Shown: positions 45,777 through 58,109 of the stretch, one piece after another
Layout: each line of letters opens with the position of its first letter
Numbering within the stretch: position 1 is the first letter of the stretch
Assembly (NCBI RefSeq): GCF_030272615.1
Contig: NC_081412.1
Location: 24,119,860-24,183,859 of the forward strand
Direction of reading: 5' to 3'
Length of the DNA: 64,000 bases
From: Cryptomeria japonica
Taxonomy: Eukaryota; Streptophyta; Pinopsida; Cupressales; Cupressaceae
Position numbers and translations under genes: made by a program
The notes under the pieces: model-generated
Told to the model about the DNA's origin: nothing
The model's database searches: none
Seen by the model: the letters and a program-made list of their open reading frames with translations, nothing else

Positions 45777-47714
45777 TGAGTTCCCATCTACTTATTTGGG
45801 TCTCCCTATGTGCTTAAAGCCTTCGGAGAATTTCTGGATGAAGTTGGTAGACAGATTCAATTCCAAACTGGTTGGTTGGAAAGGAGCCCTCCTTAGCCAA
45901 GTGGGTAAGGTGACGTTGCTTAAAGCTACCCTTCAAAATTTGCCTATATATGCCCTTAGTTTGTTCAAGATCCCCAGGAAGTTTGTTAGGCCATTGAAAG
46001 AATTCAAAAAAAATTCTTCTGGTCAGGAGTGGAAGATAAAAATAGAATCCCCCTTATTGCATGGAATAATATCTATACTCCTAAGGCTTTGGGGGATTTG
46101 GGTTTAAGGAACATTATAACTATGAATAATGTCTTTTTAGCTAAACAAATTTGGAGAATGAAAGGGGTGGAAAGGGAATGGAATTCAATTTGGAAAAAGA
46201 AATACCTTTACATGCAACCATCTGAGGAAGAATTTATGGAAAATTCTTTTTTTGTGGAAGACTCTGCAATTTGGAATGCAGTTCAAACAGCTAAAGCTTG
46301 GGCTGCAGCTGGAAGAAAGTGGAAATTGGGGAATGGGAGAATTATTAGATTCTGGGAGGACAGATGGCTAACTGATAAACCACTGGAGGAAATCCCCATT
46401 CCTAAGGAATGGAAAGACTGGTTCAAAAGAAGGTATGGAGACTTTGTTAGAGACTACTGGAAAGATGGGAAGTGGATTGAGTTCAGTTAGCTTTGTCCGG
46501 GATTAAAATTTTTAGAGATCTTGCTTTCTTCCAAAAATTTTATGGACCATTCTGAGGATTGTTTGATTTGGAGGGAAACTTCTGATGGGAAATATTTTGT
46601 CTTTAGCGGTGTCTATCTATAACAAAGTTCCAGAAGAGATCCCTTTGTGGGCTAAAGTGTGGATAAAGAAGTTGACGCCCAAAATTAATATCTTCTTTTG
46701 GATTTTTATCCAAAATAAGGTGCTAACTCTTGATAATCTCCATAAGCATGGATTTTTTTTCCTAATAGGTGTTCTCTTTGCTACAGGGAGGAGGAATTTG
46801 CTTGTCATATCCTCTACCAGTGCAATTTCAGTCAGGAAATTTGCAATATTATTTTTAGTAGGTGGAAGTTGAGCTGGGTTTTCCCTAACTCTCTGGAGGA
46901 GTTTTGGTAGCAATGGTATTGCCCTAGTTCCAATTCTAAGAATGTTGAGCTTTGGAAACTAACTCTCCCTATTTTCATATGGAACATCTGGAAGGAGCGT
47001 AACAACGGGATATTTAGGGATAAAAGTGTGAACCCTAAAGTGGTGGTGGATAAAATCTATAGAGGGATCTATGAATGTTTATATGGAATTGATAATGGTT
47101 TAGCTGCTAAAGAAGACTTTAATGAAAGTTGGAACCTCTCCAATAATAGAAACAGTAAGGATAAGGGTAGGGATGGTCTTTTCTGGTGCTTTCCTTCCTA
47201 GGGATGGATTAAGGCCAACTTTGATGGGGCTTCTAAGGGAAATCCTGGGAAAGCTGGTTATGGGGGCATTGTCAAGAATTTTACTGGAAGTTGCCTTGTG
47301 GTTGTTGTTGGCCCTTTGGGTAACCAAACTAGTCATTATGTTGAAGCCTCGACAACACTAAATACTTTCATTATAGAAAAAAATATCAATCATGATAATC
47401 TATGGTTGGAGGGAGACTCTCTTAACATTACTAAATGGCTTAAGGGAGAAATTGAGCCTTCATGGACTATAAAAAATATTATTTTTAAAGCTAGAGAAAT
47501 TATTTCAAGCTTTAAATCAATTATTATTGAACATGCTTTCAGGGAAAAAAATGTTGTAGCGGACGACCTTGCTAACCTCAGCATTATTTACGAATCTCAA
47601 AGCAGATGGAATGGGGAAGTTAACATTGATTTTAATATTAAAGAACTCATTATAAAGGATAGATTTATGGGGAAAGAAGGATCGCACGTTAATCATGGAA
47701 GTATTGATGATTAA
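45777..47714 (+). pseudogene. LINE reverse transcriptase C-terminus, zinc-binding domain and RNase H
   Basis: The reading begins FPSTYLGLPMC-like, then DRFNSKLVGWKGALLSQVGK and VTLLKATLQNLPIYALSLFK, standard LINE sequence. After a frameshift near 46010 come KNRIPLIAWNNIYTPKALGD and RKWKLGNGRIIRFWEDRW. The zinc-binding segment (CSLCYREEEFACHILYQCNF, about 46770-46830) is preceded by several stops. RNase H runs about 47196-47714: KANFDGASKGNPGKAGYGG (first catalytic Asp), LWLEGDS, then FREKNVVADDLANLS (last Asp). The RNase H part is open for about 170 residues apart from one stop before it. Confidence 0.82.
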
Positions 47715-47717
47715 TCT

Positions 47718-49606
47718 TCAAATTTTTAGAAAGGTAATGATGGCACGTCAGAAGGGCAGAGTCCTAAACAAGAATATTAAATTTTTGCACGCTTTGTGGG
47801 TGTTCATTTTCAAAAAGCCGAGTGTCATTTGGAAGAAAGCTTTGAAGTTGAAGAAGCAAACAAATTGTAAAACGAATTCTAAAATGGGGGGGGATCTAAG
47901 AAGAGAGGAACCTGAAAATATTTCTAGATGGCAGGAGATGCCTTAGGTATGGACAAAGCTGGAGAAGGGATTCATGATGCATTTCATGGAAAAATTGGTA
48001 GACTATGATAAAGGCAGCGTAAACCTAGCGGTTACCAAAGTTACTGAAAAATGGAAAATGGCTCCTTCAAAATTCATGGTGTTAGATTCAAGCTAGATGC
48101 GGACCTCATTTCAATGGTCACAGGTATGCCCCATTCTGGTCTTAATTTCTTTAGGGACCTAAATTTGTCTAATAATGCAGTAAAGCTTTTTCCATGTAAA
48201 GAGAAGGAGAGAGCGAAATTAGGAAAATCTATGGGGGGTATTATGATGCTTCTAATATCAAGAAAATATGGGGTTGTGTGCTTAATGCAATTATGGAATA
48301 TATTACTATGGAGAGTCATTTCACCAGGGTCCACACCTACCATTTTGTGTTTCTAAATCACTTTAGACATGAGAAGATGATTTCTCTTCCCTATCACCTT
48401 TTTAGGTCTCTGTCCCGGTCTCTGAACAGGCATAGCAAGAACCCTTCTTCGCCTGTGCTTCATTACGGCCTTATTTTGCTCATTTATAACCATTACAAGA
48501 TTTTGGCTATCCAGAAAAACAAGAGGTTGTCGGTGTCACTGGGGAAAGGAAAGAGGAAATTGAGGAATGTGGGCCCAGTACGGATGAGTTGATACAGAGC
48601 AAAAAGGTTAAAAAAAGCCACTGTGGAGAAAATTCAAGAGGACATGGGTAAACAAAAGGATACAGAGGCTGATTCTGAGGACATGGGAAAAGATGGAAGT
48701 GAGATGGAGATCGATGAGTCTGATGGAGAGGAGAGCTAGAAAGAAGAGGAAGTGGGGGAAGAGGAAAGAGGAGCAGAGGATATTTTTTATCAGAATAGCC
48801 CTACCCACAACGTGAGTATTGGTAATGTTAACAGCCAGCATATGGAGGAGAAGGACAATCAAATTAATAAGGAGGAAAGGGAAATGGAAATTGAGCAGGA
48901 GAGGGATAAGGAGGAAATGAGCAGGGAACAAGATAAAGCTAGAGATGGTATTATTATGGATAAACTCAAAAACTAGTCTGAGGCTCGAATGGGTTTTGAT
49001 AGGTGGGTATATGAAAGAATCAAGAATCTGGAAAAAATTGATAAGTATTAGGAAGAGCATGGAAAGAAAGATGAAAGTAACCAAGAGCAGTGGAAAAAGG
49101 TTATGGAGGGAAAAGTGGAGAAGCTGGAAGCTCAAATTAGTAAGCTGGAGGAAGGAAAAATAGCCATGAAGAACTTTTTGGTTATGATTATGGACATCCT
49201 TACCTCTATGACTAGGAATATGGAGGAAATTGCTAATTTCCTTGATGGCTCCAGCACTTCCAAACTTGTTGTGGACCTAGATGTTGATGAGGATTCTATT
49301 GAGGCAGGGAACGTGGAAAATGCTCCTGGTGGCACGGCAAAAAGGACTAGGGTAAGTATGAAAAAGTTGCTTTGGCCTCTTCCAAGGAAATCCCTATGTT
49401 CAGGGATAATATTAAAGATTTGCAAGGGATTAGTGGAAATTTGGATAATTACCTTAAAAACATTAAGTAGTTTATCTTTTGTCTTTTTTCTGTTATGCCT
49501 GGATGTTGCTGGTTTTGTTGGGCTTTTATGTTGGTTTTTGCCTAGAACTGTGCTAGTTTTTTTTACAGAATGTCTTTTCTTGTTTCTTAATGCTCTTATA
49601 TTTTAA
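47718..49606 (+). pseudogene. decayed mobile-domain-like and coiled-coil ORF following LINE RNase H
   Basis: After the RNase H stop a second coding-like region follows. About 47920-48590 reads with shifts ENISRWQEMP, GVRFKLDADLISMVTGMPHS, GLNFFRDLNLSNNAVKLFPC, then IMEYITMESHFTRVHTYHFV and LHYGLILLIYNHYKIL, which resembles the plant transposon-associated (mobile-domain-like) proteins. 48600-49340 is glutamate/lysine-rich and probably a coiled coil (EEKDNQINKEEREMEIEQER, KVEKLEAQISKLEEGKI). At least four frameshifts or stops. Family assignment is by pattern only. Confidence 0.5.
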
Positions 49607-49639
49607 GGATCTTTTGTAAAGGGTTTCGAGATCCCTTCA

Positions 49640-50912
49640 AAACCTATTTTTCCCATAATCAAAAACATTCCTAGCTTATTTTTATCATGGCATAAGTTAT
49701 TTTTCTATTCATAAATAGCTTATATTCATCTTGAAGAGTGCTCCATTTCTCTGATTTACCATTGCAAAAGACATCCTCCAAATTTGAGACTCCTTTACCT
49801 ATTCCATTTTCTGGCAGAGCAACCATGTAGAAGGGCTAAGGGTTTACTTTTTTTCTCTATGTTCCACCATAGAGATACAAAACCACATACTTCACCAATT
49901 GATTATACTATATTGCCTTGATGTGTTTCATTTAGTCTTTGCACCTCTCCCAGGACCTTCAAATGTTGTGAAAAAAAACATAACCTGAAGGAATAGCATT
50001 AAAACTATTAAAAAGGTTGTCTATCATATGGATATCATTCCAACTTCTTGCATTCTTGGGATGAGCTTATTTAATGTTCTATTTGACTAAAATATTCCAT
50101 GGTCCATTACCTACCATATCCCTAACAATCCACTTAGTATCTAGGGCTATACCTTGTATTTTCAAATCTTTAAGTCCCAACCTCTTCACTCATGCAACAC
50201 CACTCCTAGCTAGCTGCATGTATCTTGCTTTTTCATTTTCCATCTAAACAATAAGAAATCCTTATTATTTTCTGAATAATATTGACCTGATAACTAACAA
50301 AAAACCAAATAGAAACATAATAAATAGAGTATGAAGAGAGAATTTCCTGATAGACTTGCCCTCTTCTATTAAGGGAGAGATATTATACATCCAATTCCAC
50401 ATATTTTTTAGAGTGGGAGAGATTGAGAAAGGTATACTCAAGTACCTTACATTCTTGTCAGGTCGCCCCACTTCCATCCAAGCCCACTCATACAATCCAA
50501 ATCCTTATTACACCACCCTAACAAAATGGATTTAGAATTAAAAAAAAAATTCATGATGCATGACAAAAGAATTCCAATATATTACTAAGATTCACCATGT
50601 TATCCCTATCCATGGTTGAGAAAATAATTTTATGGTCAGTAAATTGAATATTGATTAACTAAGATTCATTTGGGAGCTTAATTCCTTGAAGTTTGGGTCT
50701 CATAAGCTTAGATCTTAATTTATATTGTATTTCTTTTGAAGCAATGAAAAAAAGAGTAGGATCCAATGGGAATCCTTGTCTAATGGATCTACCCAAGGGG
50801 GAGGCATTAGATATTTCTCCATTGATTTCAGCATGGGAATTTGTATCCTTAAACAAAATCTTAGTCATTCTACAAAATGCAAAATATATTAGGGAATCAT
50901 ATTGCATCTATA
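49640..50912 (-). pseudogene. LINE reverse transcriptase, C-terminal half
   Basis: The frame 50659-50907 reads KILFKDTNSHAEINGEISNA, then SPLGRSIRQGFPLDPTLFFI, the conserved RT block before the YADD box. The YADD box itself could not be read because the sequence degrades. 50265-50495 reads RYLSIPFSISPTLKNMWNWM. Further down GPWNILVK-type motifs follow. Stops and shifts throughout. Confidence 0.75.
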
Positions 50913-52038
50913 TGATAAACTTATAAAGCATTGAGAGGTGGGGGTGAATCAGTGAAAGAAAAAACAGTAATACTTTAATTGCAGACCGATAAAAACATTT
51001 AACTAGTTTACCAATGACTTTGCATATAATTCAAAGTGTTATAAAAGGATTCACCACAATCAAAACATTCACCATAACACAAATATTTATACGTGGAAAA
51101 CCCAACTGGGAAAAACCACAGTGAGATGGAACTCACAAGTTAACTATCTGCAAAAATAGATAACTGACCAGTTAAGGTCTACAAATGCTCTGTTAGGAGC
51201 AAATCTTGTTAAAGATCTCAAGCCCTGTTAGGAGCTATACCTAGTTAAAGGTAACCTTAGTGGAGGATTTAGATCCAAGTTAATGAATCACTTTGTTAGA
51301 TTATTTACACAATGAAGCTTGTTAGAGCTTATCCGGTTAAGGGATTTTATTGTTGTAGTTGTTAGAGAACAACAGTGGGAATGATCTAAGAATAGCAGCT
51401 TTTGTTGGTTAGATCCTTTTCTGTGCATAAATTACTGCATCATCGACATACTTTATAATACCTTCAACAAATTGCATCCGCTCCAACTCATATCATAACT
51501 TGCATTTTCTATCTCAAATATCTCATCACAATGTTTTTTTACAGATATTAGATTTCATGTCAGCTCATGAACCTTGACACAATTTCCTAGGTTCAATGAA
51601 TCTAGACAATCTTCCTTAACACAACACAAATCACCGTCATAGTGTAGGTCGATGGTAACAAATCACAATCGGTGATAAATCATCACACAAACTGGGAAAC
51701 CGATTAGAACATCGATACTGGTTAAGTGTTGACCGCTTCAAACTCACAAACCGATTCACTTGAATTCATATTGGGTGATTGTCTCCACACGCCTCCTTGA
51801 CTTTATCTATTGCATCTCAAACTAGTAACTCTGGAACTGATCAAAACTGATTGACTTAACTACATATACTGGTTTAGACATCTTCATACATATGATACCG
51901 ATTAACAATACAATGACTCAATAGTACCTGTTTACCTTAACTAGTATACTAAGATGACTATGACAATTAGAACATATGTTTTCAATCAATGACAACACAT
52001 AAAGTCATCAAAATACAAAAAATATCATCAAGCCAACA
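50913..52038 (-). repeat. 3' LTR of the 50.9-55.6 kb element
   Basis: It matches 54482-55608 with many scattered substitutions, so this insertion is older than gypsy-1 or gypsy-2. Confidence 0.88.
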
Positions 52039-52360
52039 TTCTCCCCCTTTGGCATTGATGGCAACACTTAGGAAAAATTTTGTCAACTAAGTGTGCAAAA
52101 CAAAAATTGACTCCATGACACACACTCCCCCTTAGCAAATGCATGCCATTATAAAAATGATCATTACTCCCCCTTAATAGAACATACAAAATTTTGACTA
52201 TTAAACTAATTCTACTCCCCCTTTGACAACAATGTCAATCAGAAAAGTAAAATACATACATTACATCAAAATTTGTCATCAAAAACTGCATATAGATATA
52301 AGAGTTTTGAAGTCTTTACAATGCAATTCTCAAGAAAATAACACTGAAATGAAACTTGAA

Positions 52361-53386
52361 CTATTTAAGATCATTGTCCCATGTATCTAATAGTGCTTGA
52401 GTGATTTCAACATGTGTCAAAATCTGTGCAGCAAATTCTTCCACAGCATCAACAGTGCTCATCTCTAGGGTAGCCAAAATTGGTTCAAAATCCTTGTATG
52501 CTCTCTGTAAGATTTCAACTTTAGGAATTAATTTATTATTTAGCTCCTTCAAGGATCTTATCTGCTTCACCTATTCAAAATCATAAACTTCTAATATGTG
52601 TTGTAAGGCATCAATAGATTTACCAAAATTCAAAGCAGAATTGTGTACCGGTATGTGTGCATCACTTACCCTTTCTAGCTCCTTCTATGTATCTTCTCTT
52701 TTTTTATTTAAATCAGAATAGAATAATGATACTTTAGATATAGTGGCCAAAATATTACCGCCAATTTCTATTCTAGTTTTCAAAATATCTGTGTTCACTG
52801 TTAAAGCAACCTTGCCTTTGTCAATTTCTGAAATCAAATTCTCTCTCCTTTTCTTCCTATAATATTTTTCTACTAAAGCATGAGATGTCTCTTCAAGTGA
52901 TTTTAGTTGTTCACTGGCATCAACAACTAACCGTCCATGCTTAGCAATAGGGGTGGATATATTATCTGTATCAGTCTCCAATAGGAGACTTGACAAAATG
53001 TCAACAATAGTTTGAATGGTCTCTACTTCTCGTTTCTGCTCTTTCAACCTCTTCTTTTGTGCTCGGGATTGCATAGCAGTAGCAATCTCCATTAATTCAG
53101 AGGCACTCAAATTATCCATATCTATAGGACCTTTAATACTCATGGATTCCCTATCATCATCATCATCATCATCATCATCAATCAAGGTTTTCTTCTTCTC
53201 CTTTGTTTTCTTCTCTTCTGTCTTCTTCTCTGATTTATCTTTCCCTGTCTCTGTCTGTTCCTTCTGTGTTGGTGTAATGACCAATGGCAATTGACACTCA
53301 GCATTATGTGCCTTTACCGATGGTGGTTGCATTTCCACACTTTGCTCAGTAGTTGGTGCTTCCTCTGCTTTATGTTCCTTAACCAT
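52361..53386 (-). pseudogene. coiled-coil, aspartate-rich ORF of the non-autonomous element
   Basis: Minus-strand frames 52685-53386 (233 residues, MVKEHKAEEAPTTEQSVEM) and 52361-52570 (KQIRSLKELNNKLIPKVEIL). The first has a lysine/glutamate-rich segment, nine consecutive aspartates encoded by an (ATC)n tract (53154-53180), then helical repeats (ASELMEIATAMQSRAQKKRL). A stop near 52683 separates it from the second. No enzymatic motif is visible. It may be an element-specific accessory protein of Sirevirus-like copia relatives; the family is unknown. Confidence 0.55.
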
Positions 53387-53889
53387 ATCTAGTTCATGTT
53401 CTAGGTTTGAACACTCCTTGTTACTCTTGAACCAATTGACACAAAAGTTGCTTAATCATCTTTCTTCTTTTTCCCTTTCACACCACCAGTTTGTGCCTGT
53501 GTATTTCTTTCTTGATATGTACCGAATATCTTCTTATTTTTGTCTTTAGGTGATGCCAAGAGGTTGTTGGCATAACCGATCAATAAGTCATAGTTGACTT
53601 CATAGCGCATTTGCTCCATTTATTCTTCTCTCAATTCTACAACCTCCATTAGGCAAAAATCGGTGGTCACTGTGAAACAAATGTCATTCTCAAAATGTTT
53701 GACCACATCATCTGATAACCTCATTAATTGTTCATTCATTTTTTGAATAACTTTAGTAGCTCGATGAGTATCATCTTCTACTTCCTAAATTTTTCCTTCT
53801 AATAGTCTCAGTCTCCTTGTTCTTGTATGAAATTGTCCTTTGTTTTTAGCAAGCATTGCTAATAATTCTTCATGAGACAATTCAAGAAA

Positions 53890-54480
53890 TTATTGAGCAA
53901 AAATTCTATCAACAATCTCTTGATCTTGATCAATGATCATCTTCCATTTATTTTCCAAAATTAAATTTAAAGAATCAGAAATTTCCTTTTGAATTTCATG
54001 TGGTAACCGGTTATATTGGCATAGGTAATTGATTACCTCTTGTACCACTTTTTGGTTTTGAATCTCATAAAAAGAATTAAAAAAATCCTTTTCATAACTA
54101 AATTGCTTTCTTTTTAATGTTACCAACAAACATAGCATGACCATCACAAGTGGTCTTTGTCAGTTCAATGACAGTATTCTACGAGATTTTCCTCAACTTG
54201 GGAACTTCACTAGTTTGACACAATTTGGTCACAACATGAATAGCCTCCTTGGTTATAGTATGTGACCTATCTAAATACGTGTTCCCTCCATGGACGTGGT
54301 TGAGGATAATCCTGGCATGTTCTTCCTCAAAATCCTCAAGAAAATAAGCTGCATTGTGAAAACCTTTCTCATAAACCCTAATGTATTCGGGTTTAACCTT
54401 CCCATTCTTGTCGCACAAATATTTCAACTGGGAATAGATTGCTAATGAACCTAAATCTTCAATCTTGCAATCTATGTAAC
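53890..54480 (-). pseudogene. second accessory frame of the non-autonomous element
   Basis: Next to the 5' LTR the minus strand reads CKIEDLGSLAIYSQLKYLCD, KNGKVKPEYIRVYEKGFHNA, YFLEDFEEEHARIILNHVHG and NTYLDRSHTITKEAIHVVTK, followed after frameshifts by VGNIKKKAI and a Q/N-rich part (53890-54147). Together with the ORF below it may be one long former protein. The frame extends into the LTR without a leader, which suggests the 5' part was deleted up to the LTR. Confidence 0.5.
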
Positions 54481-54481
54481 T

Positions 54482-55608
54482 TGACAACTTATAAAGCACT
54501 GAGAGGGGGGGGTGAATCAGTGAAAGCAAAAATAGTAACACTTTATTTGTAGACTGGTAAAAAATATTTAACCAGTTTACCAATGACTTTGCATATAATT
54601 CAAAGTGTTATAAAAGCATTCACAACAATCAAAACATTCACCATAATGCAAATATTTATATGTGGAAAACCCAACTGGAAAAAACCATGGTAAGATGGAA
54701 CTCACAAGTTAACTATCTACAGAAATAGATAACTAACCGGTTAAGGTCTACAAATGCTTTGTTAGGAGCAGATCCTATTAAATATCTCAAGCCCTATTAG
54801 GAGCTATACCTGGTTAAAGGTAACCTCAATGGAGGATTTAGATCCAAGTTAATGAATCACCTTGTTAGAGGATTTATACAATGAAGCTTGTTAGAGCTTA
54901 CTCGGTTAAGGGATTTTACTGTTGTAGTTGTTAGAGAACAATAGTGGGCATGATCTAAGAATAGCACCTTTTGTTGGTTTAGATCCTTTTTTGCGCATAC
55001 ATTACTGCATCAATGACATACTTTGCAATTTCTTCAACAAATCACATCCTCTCCAACTTATATCATAACTTGCATCTTCTATCTCAAATATCTCATCACG
55101 ATGTCTTTTTATAGATATTAGATTTCATGTCATCTCCTGAACCTTGACACAATTTCCTAGGCTCAATGAATCTAGACAATCTTCCTTAACATGACACAAA
55201 TTACCGCCATAGTGTCAGTCGATGGTAACACATCACAATTGGTGATAACTCATCACACAAACTAGGAAACCGGTTAGAACATCGATACCAGTTAAGTGTC
55301 GACCGCTTCAATCTCATAGACTGACTCGCTTGAATTCATAATGGTTGATTGTCTCCACTTGCCTCCTTGACTTTATCTATTGCATCTCAAACTAGTAACT
55401 CCAGAACTGATCAAAACCGATTGACTTAACTACATATATCGGTTTAGACATCTTCATACATATGATACTGGTTAACAATACAATGACTCAATAGTACTGG
55501 TTTACCTTAACTGGTATACTAAGATGACTATGACAATTAGAACATATGTTTGCCATCAATGACAACACATAAAGTCATCAAAATACAAAAATCATCATCA
55601 ACCCAACA
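54482..55608 (-). repeat. 5' LTR of the 50.9-55.6 kb element
   Basis: See the element. On the minus strand it starts TGTTGGGTTGATG and ends GTTGTCA. Confidence 0.88.
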
Positions 55609-55613
55609 CTATA

Positions 55614-55765
55614 ATTGTAAAAATGAATGACCACTCAACTCTATCATATTCTTTTTCAAAATCTAGCAACAAAATGCCCACTTCTTGTACATTTCTCATG
55701 TCCCACCTTAGCCCTTCCTAGCTGGTCAACATATTTTCTAAAATATATTTTCCCTTGATGAAATT
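55614..55765 (-). pseudogene. LINE reverse transcriptase, core piece
   Basis: The minus strand reads FIKGKYILENM, a stop, EGLRWDMRNVQEVGILLLDF and EKEYDRVEWSFIF. The DFEKEYDRVEW box holds the first catalytic Asp region of LINE RT. Confidence 0.75.
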
Positions 55766-58108
55766 GTTGGAATCAATGAACACCGACAGGGGGGGTGAAT
55801 CAGTGTTCTACAACTTTTAGCTTTCTTAATATGACCTTTAATCCACTTAACACAAATGAATAAAAGTAAAGTGTAGCAACACAAAGCAAGCAACAATAAC
55901 ACCATAACACCAAGATTTTATACGTGGAAAACCCAGTCAAGGGAAAAACCACGGTGGGAATCCTACCCACAGTAAGATAATACTCTGTTAGATGTATGTG
56001 AAAATTTTACATAGGAATGCCCATGTATTTAGGCTCACTGCTCAAATACAATAAGGGCTACAACCCTGAGGAAGACTCACTGTCTTACAAAGGAATTACA
56101 AAAGATAACAACAAGATTGAACTATAAATTAGCATCTACAAATGCTTAGGATAGTTCTGGTTTAAGCACAAAATACGACTGTCTCACTGCTCTGTTATGC
56201 TAATCTACTTTAATCGACTGAAGCAAAATCCTTCAATTACGCACATGAAACTGTGCACAATCACACATACACAACACTGGCATACTTTCTTATGATCAAA
56301 ATGAACTTTCCAATCTCTTATATATATCCGCAACATGAATTTATCTCATCAACAAATGGGCTTCAATAACACTTGCAAAATATGAAACCTGTAAGATGTG
56401 TCAACTGAATCCATTCCCCAATGTATATGCGGACCAAAACAAATTGACTACACACTTCCCACATGTCGGGAAAATAACCTCAAAGACAAAATGAATCACC
56501 AAAATCATTCCAATAATTCTGCATAACACATTACATCAATACTCGGCCATATAGCATTGTTCTTCCCGAAATGTCGAATATTGGATCTTCAATATTGCAC
56601 TAAAGACAACACCAGAGGCTAATATTTTGGAATAAGCTACTCTAGACATCCAACCAACTACCTATATCACTGCAAAGAAAAATATGCAACCAAAATGAAT
56701 TTTTAGTCAAAATACTCCCATACTTTCATACTTCTGGTAGGATGAATCTATACAAACCGAATGGAATCTCTGAGCTAGGCTGTCATCAATGACTACTCCC
56801 ATACACTTATCTACACTTACACAATTTCTCTTTCCAACAAAAACTAGGTTAGGTAGGGCTATGTTAGTAGTAGCCAATAAGGAAGATTGAGAGAGGGGGG
56901 TGAATTTCAATCTTCACTGGAATATCAAACTTAATCACAAAACATAGATCTGATGAACTGTAGTAACAACAAAGATAAGAAAATTGAGATCACAATACAC
57001 AACACCAAGATTTTGACGTGGAAAGCTCGGTTAAGGGAAAAAACATGGTGGGAACCTACCCATAGTAAGATGATACTTTATAGTAGTATGTGAAAATATT
57101 ACAATAGGGAATGCACATGCATTTAGGTACACTGCCTAGAGCTCACTTCTCAAAAGATAATTGCCTAGAAGGCTACAACCCTTAGGGAAGTCTCACTGAC
57201 TTACAATAAGATTCAAACTACAATCCTAAAGAAATGAACTGAAAGAATAGCATCTCCAAATACCTAATTACAGTTCTGGTTAAGCACAGATGTCTTCTCT
57301 GCAACACCAATCTCTCCTTAATCTCAAAACCGAAGGATAAATCTCTTGTTTGCACATATACCTCTCTCTGATAATGCATGCATAACATCAACACCTAAAT
57401 TACATGAACATATCACCTACATATACAATTCATCAACCTTGACAACAAGGTCAACTAAACCCTCAACCGTCAATTAAAAAATTACATCACACGATACAAG
57501 GATCGACCACCAGACCAATATAATGGTTTACATAGCATAATAGGGACCTAAATCGAATTCCCAAACTCTCAACTCCACCGGAAATCACACCAAGATCAAC
57601 TACAACATGCTACACCACCAGGAAAACTACATAACACTAAAATCATCACTGGTTCATAAAAACCACCAAAAACTTGCACAACAATCAATGCGGATCATCA
57701 GAACAAATCGGACACAACTAGGAGACACCAACAAGCATGTTAGAATCATCAAAAATAGTTGCGCCAACACCACATATCAAATCTTCATCTTTCAATGACT
57801 GAAAGCTCAAGAACACAACCAATCAGCAACTTTCACGAAGAAAGATAACATGCAGAGCACCAAATCACAATCCATCTAAAACGAAGATACAAAAGACCAT
57901 CCTAAGAAATATTCCAAAATATCAGCACAAATTTTGATCACATCGGAATATACCAGAGGAAATACTGAACTCTACAAAATAGTGATCAACAAAACAACAC
58001 TGCAAACTGGATCATAAGATCTTCCCAATCTGCAATGACCAGAGCAATACATAGGAGTATGTTTACATCAATGACAACAACATATCCTAGCAACAACAAT
58101 TACCAATA
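55766..58108 (-). mobile_element. block of two adjacent LTR-like sequences
   Basis: 55770-56870 and 56880-58100 share an ordered set of motifs (GGGGGGTGAAT, AACACCAAGATTTT, CGTGGAAA, AAGGGAAAAA, GTAAGAT) at lower similarity. Each resembles the LTRs of the copia-related elements here. No internal coding sequence is seen. They could be two solo LTRs or an LTR pair whose interior was lost. The right end is CCAACA at 58102-58107. No target duplication could be confirmed. Confidence 0.55.
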
Positions 58109-58109
58109 A

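Larger units (their letters stand above)
45777..49640 (+). mobile_element. 5'-truncated LINE with RNase H and an extra ORF
   Basis: The element starts inside the reverse transcriptase and includes its C-terminal end, a zinc-binding domain, RNase H and a further 1.9 kb of decayed coding sequence. 5' truncation is typical of LINE insertion. Its right end (GTAAAGGGTTTCGAGATCCC, about 49615-49634) resembles plant LINE 3' ends and meets the minus-strand LINE. No target duplication was recognised. Confidence 0.82.
50913..55608 (-). mobile_element. non-autonomous copia-related LTR element
   Basis: The LTRs are 1126 and 1127 bp (50913-52038 and 54482-55608), begin TG and end CA, and are flanked by the perfect target duplication CTATA (50908-50912 and 55609-55613). 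Orientation is minus: a polypurine tract (AAAGGGGGAGAA) lies before the 3' LTR at 52039-52050. The LTR sequence is related to that of copia-3 (shared order of accessory motifs such as the GGGTTTTCCAC/CACCGTGGTTT end). The 2.4 kb interior has charged, coiled-coil ORFs but no gag, protease, integrase or reverse transcriptase. No standard primer-binding site is seen. Confidence 0.87.

Noticed and set aside
48608-49135. 175-residue minus-strand frame
   Set aside because: It is the complement of a glutamate/lysine-rich coding region, which automatically gives an open leucine/phenylalanine-rich frame.
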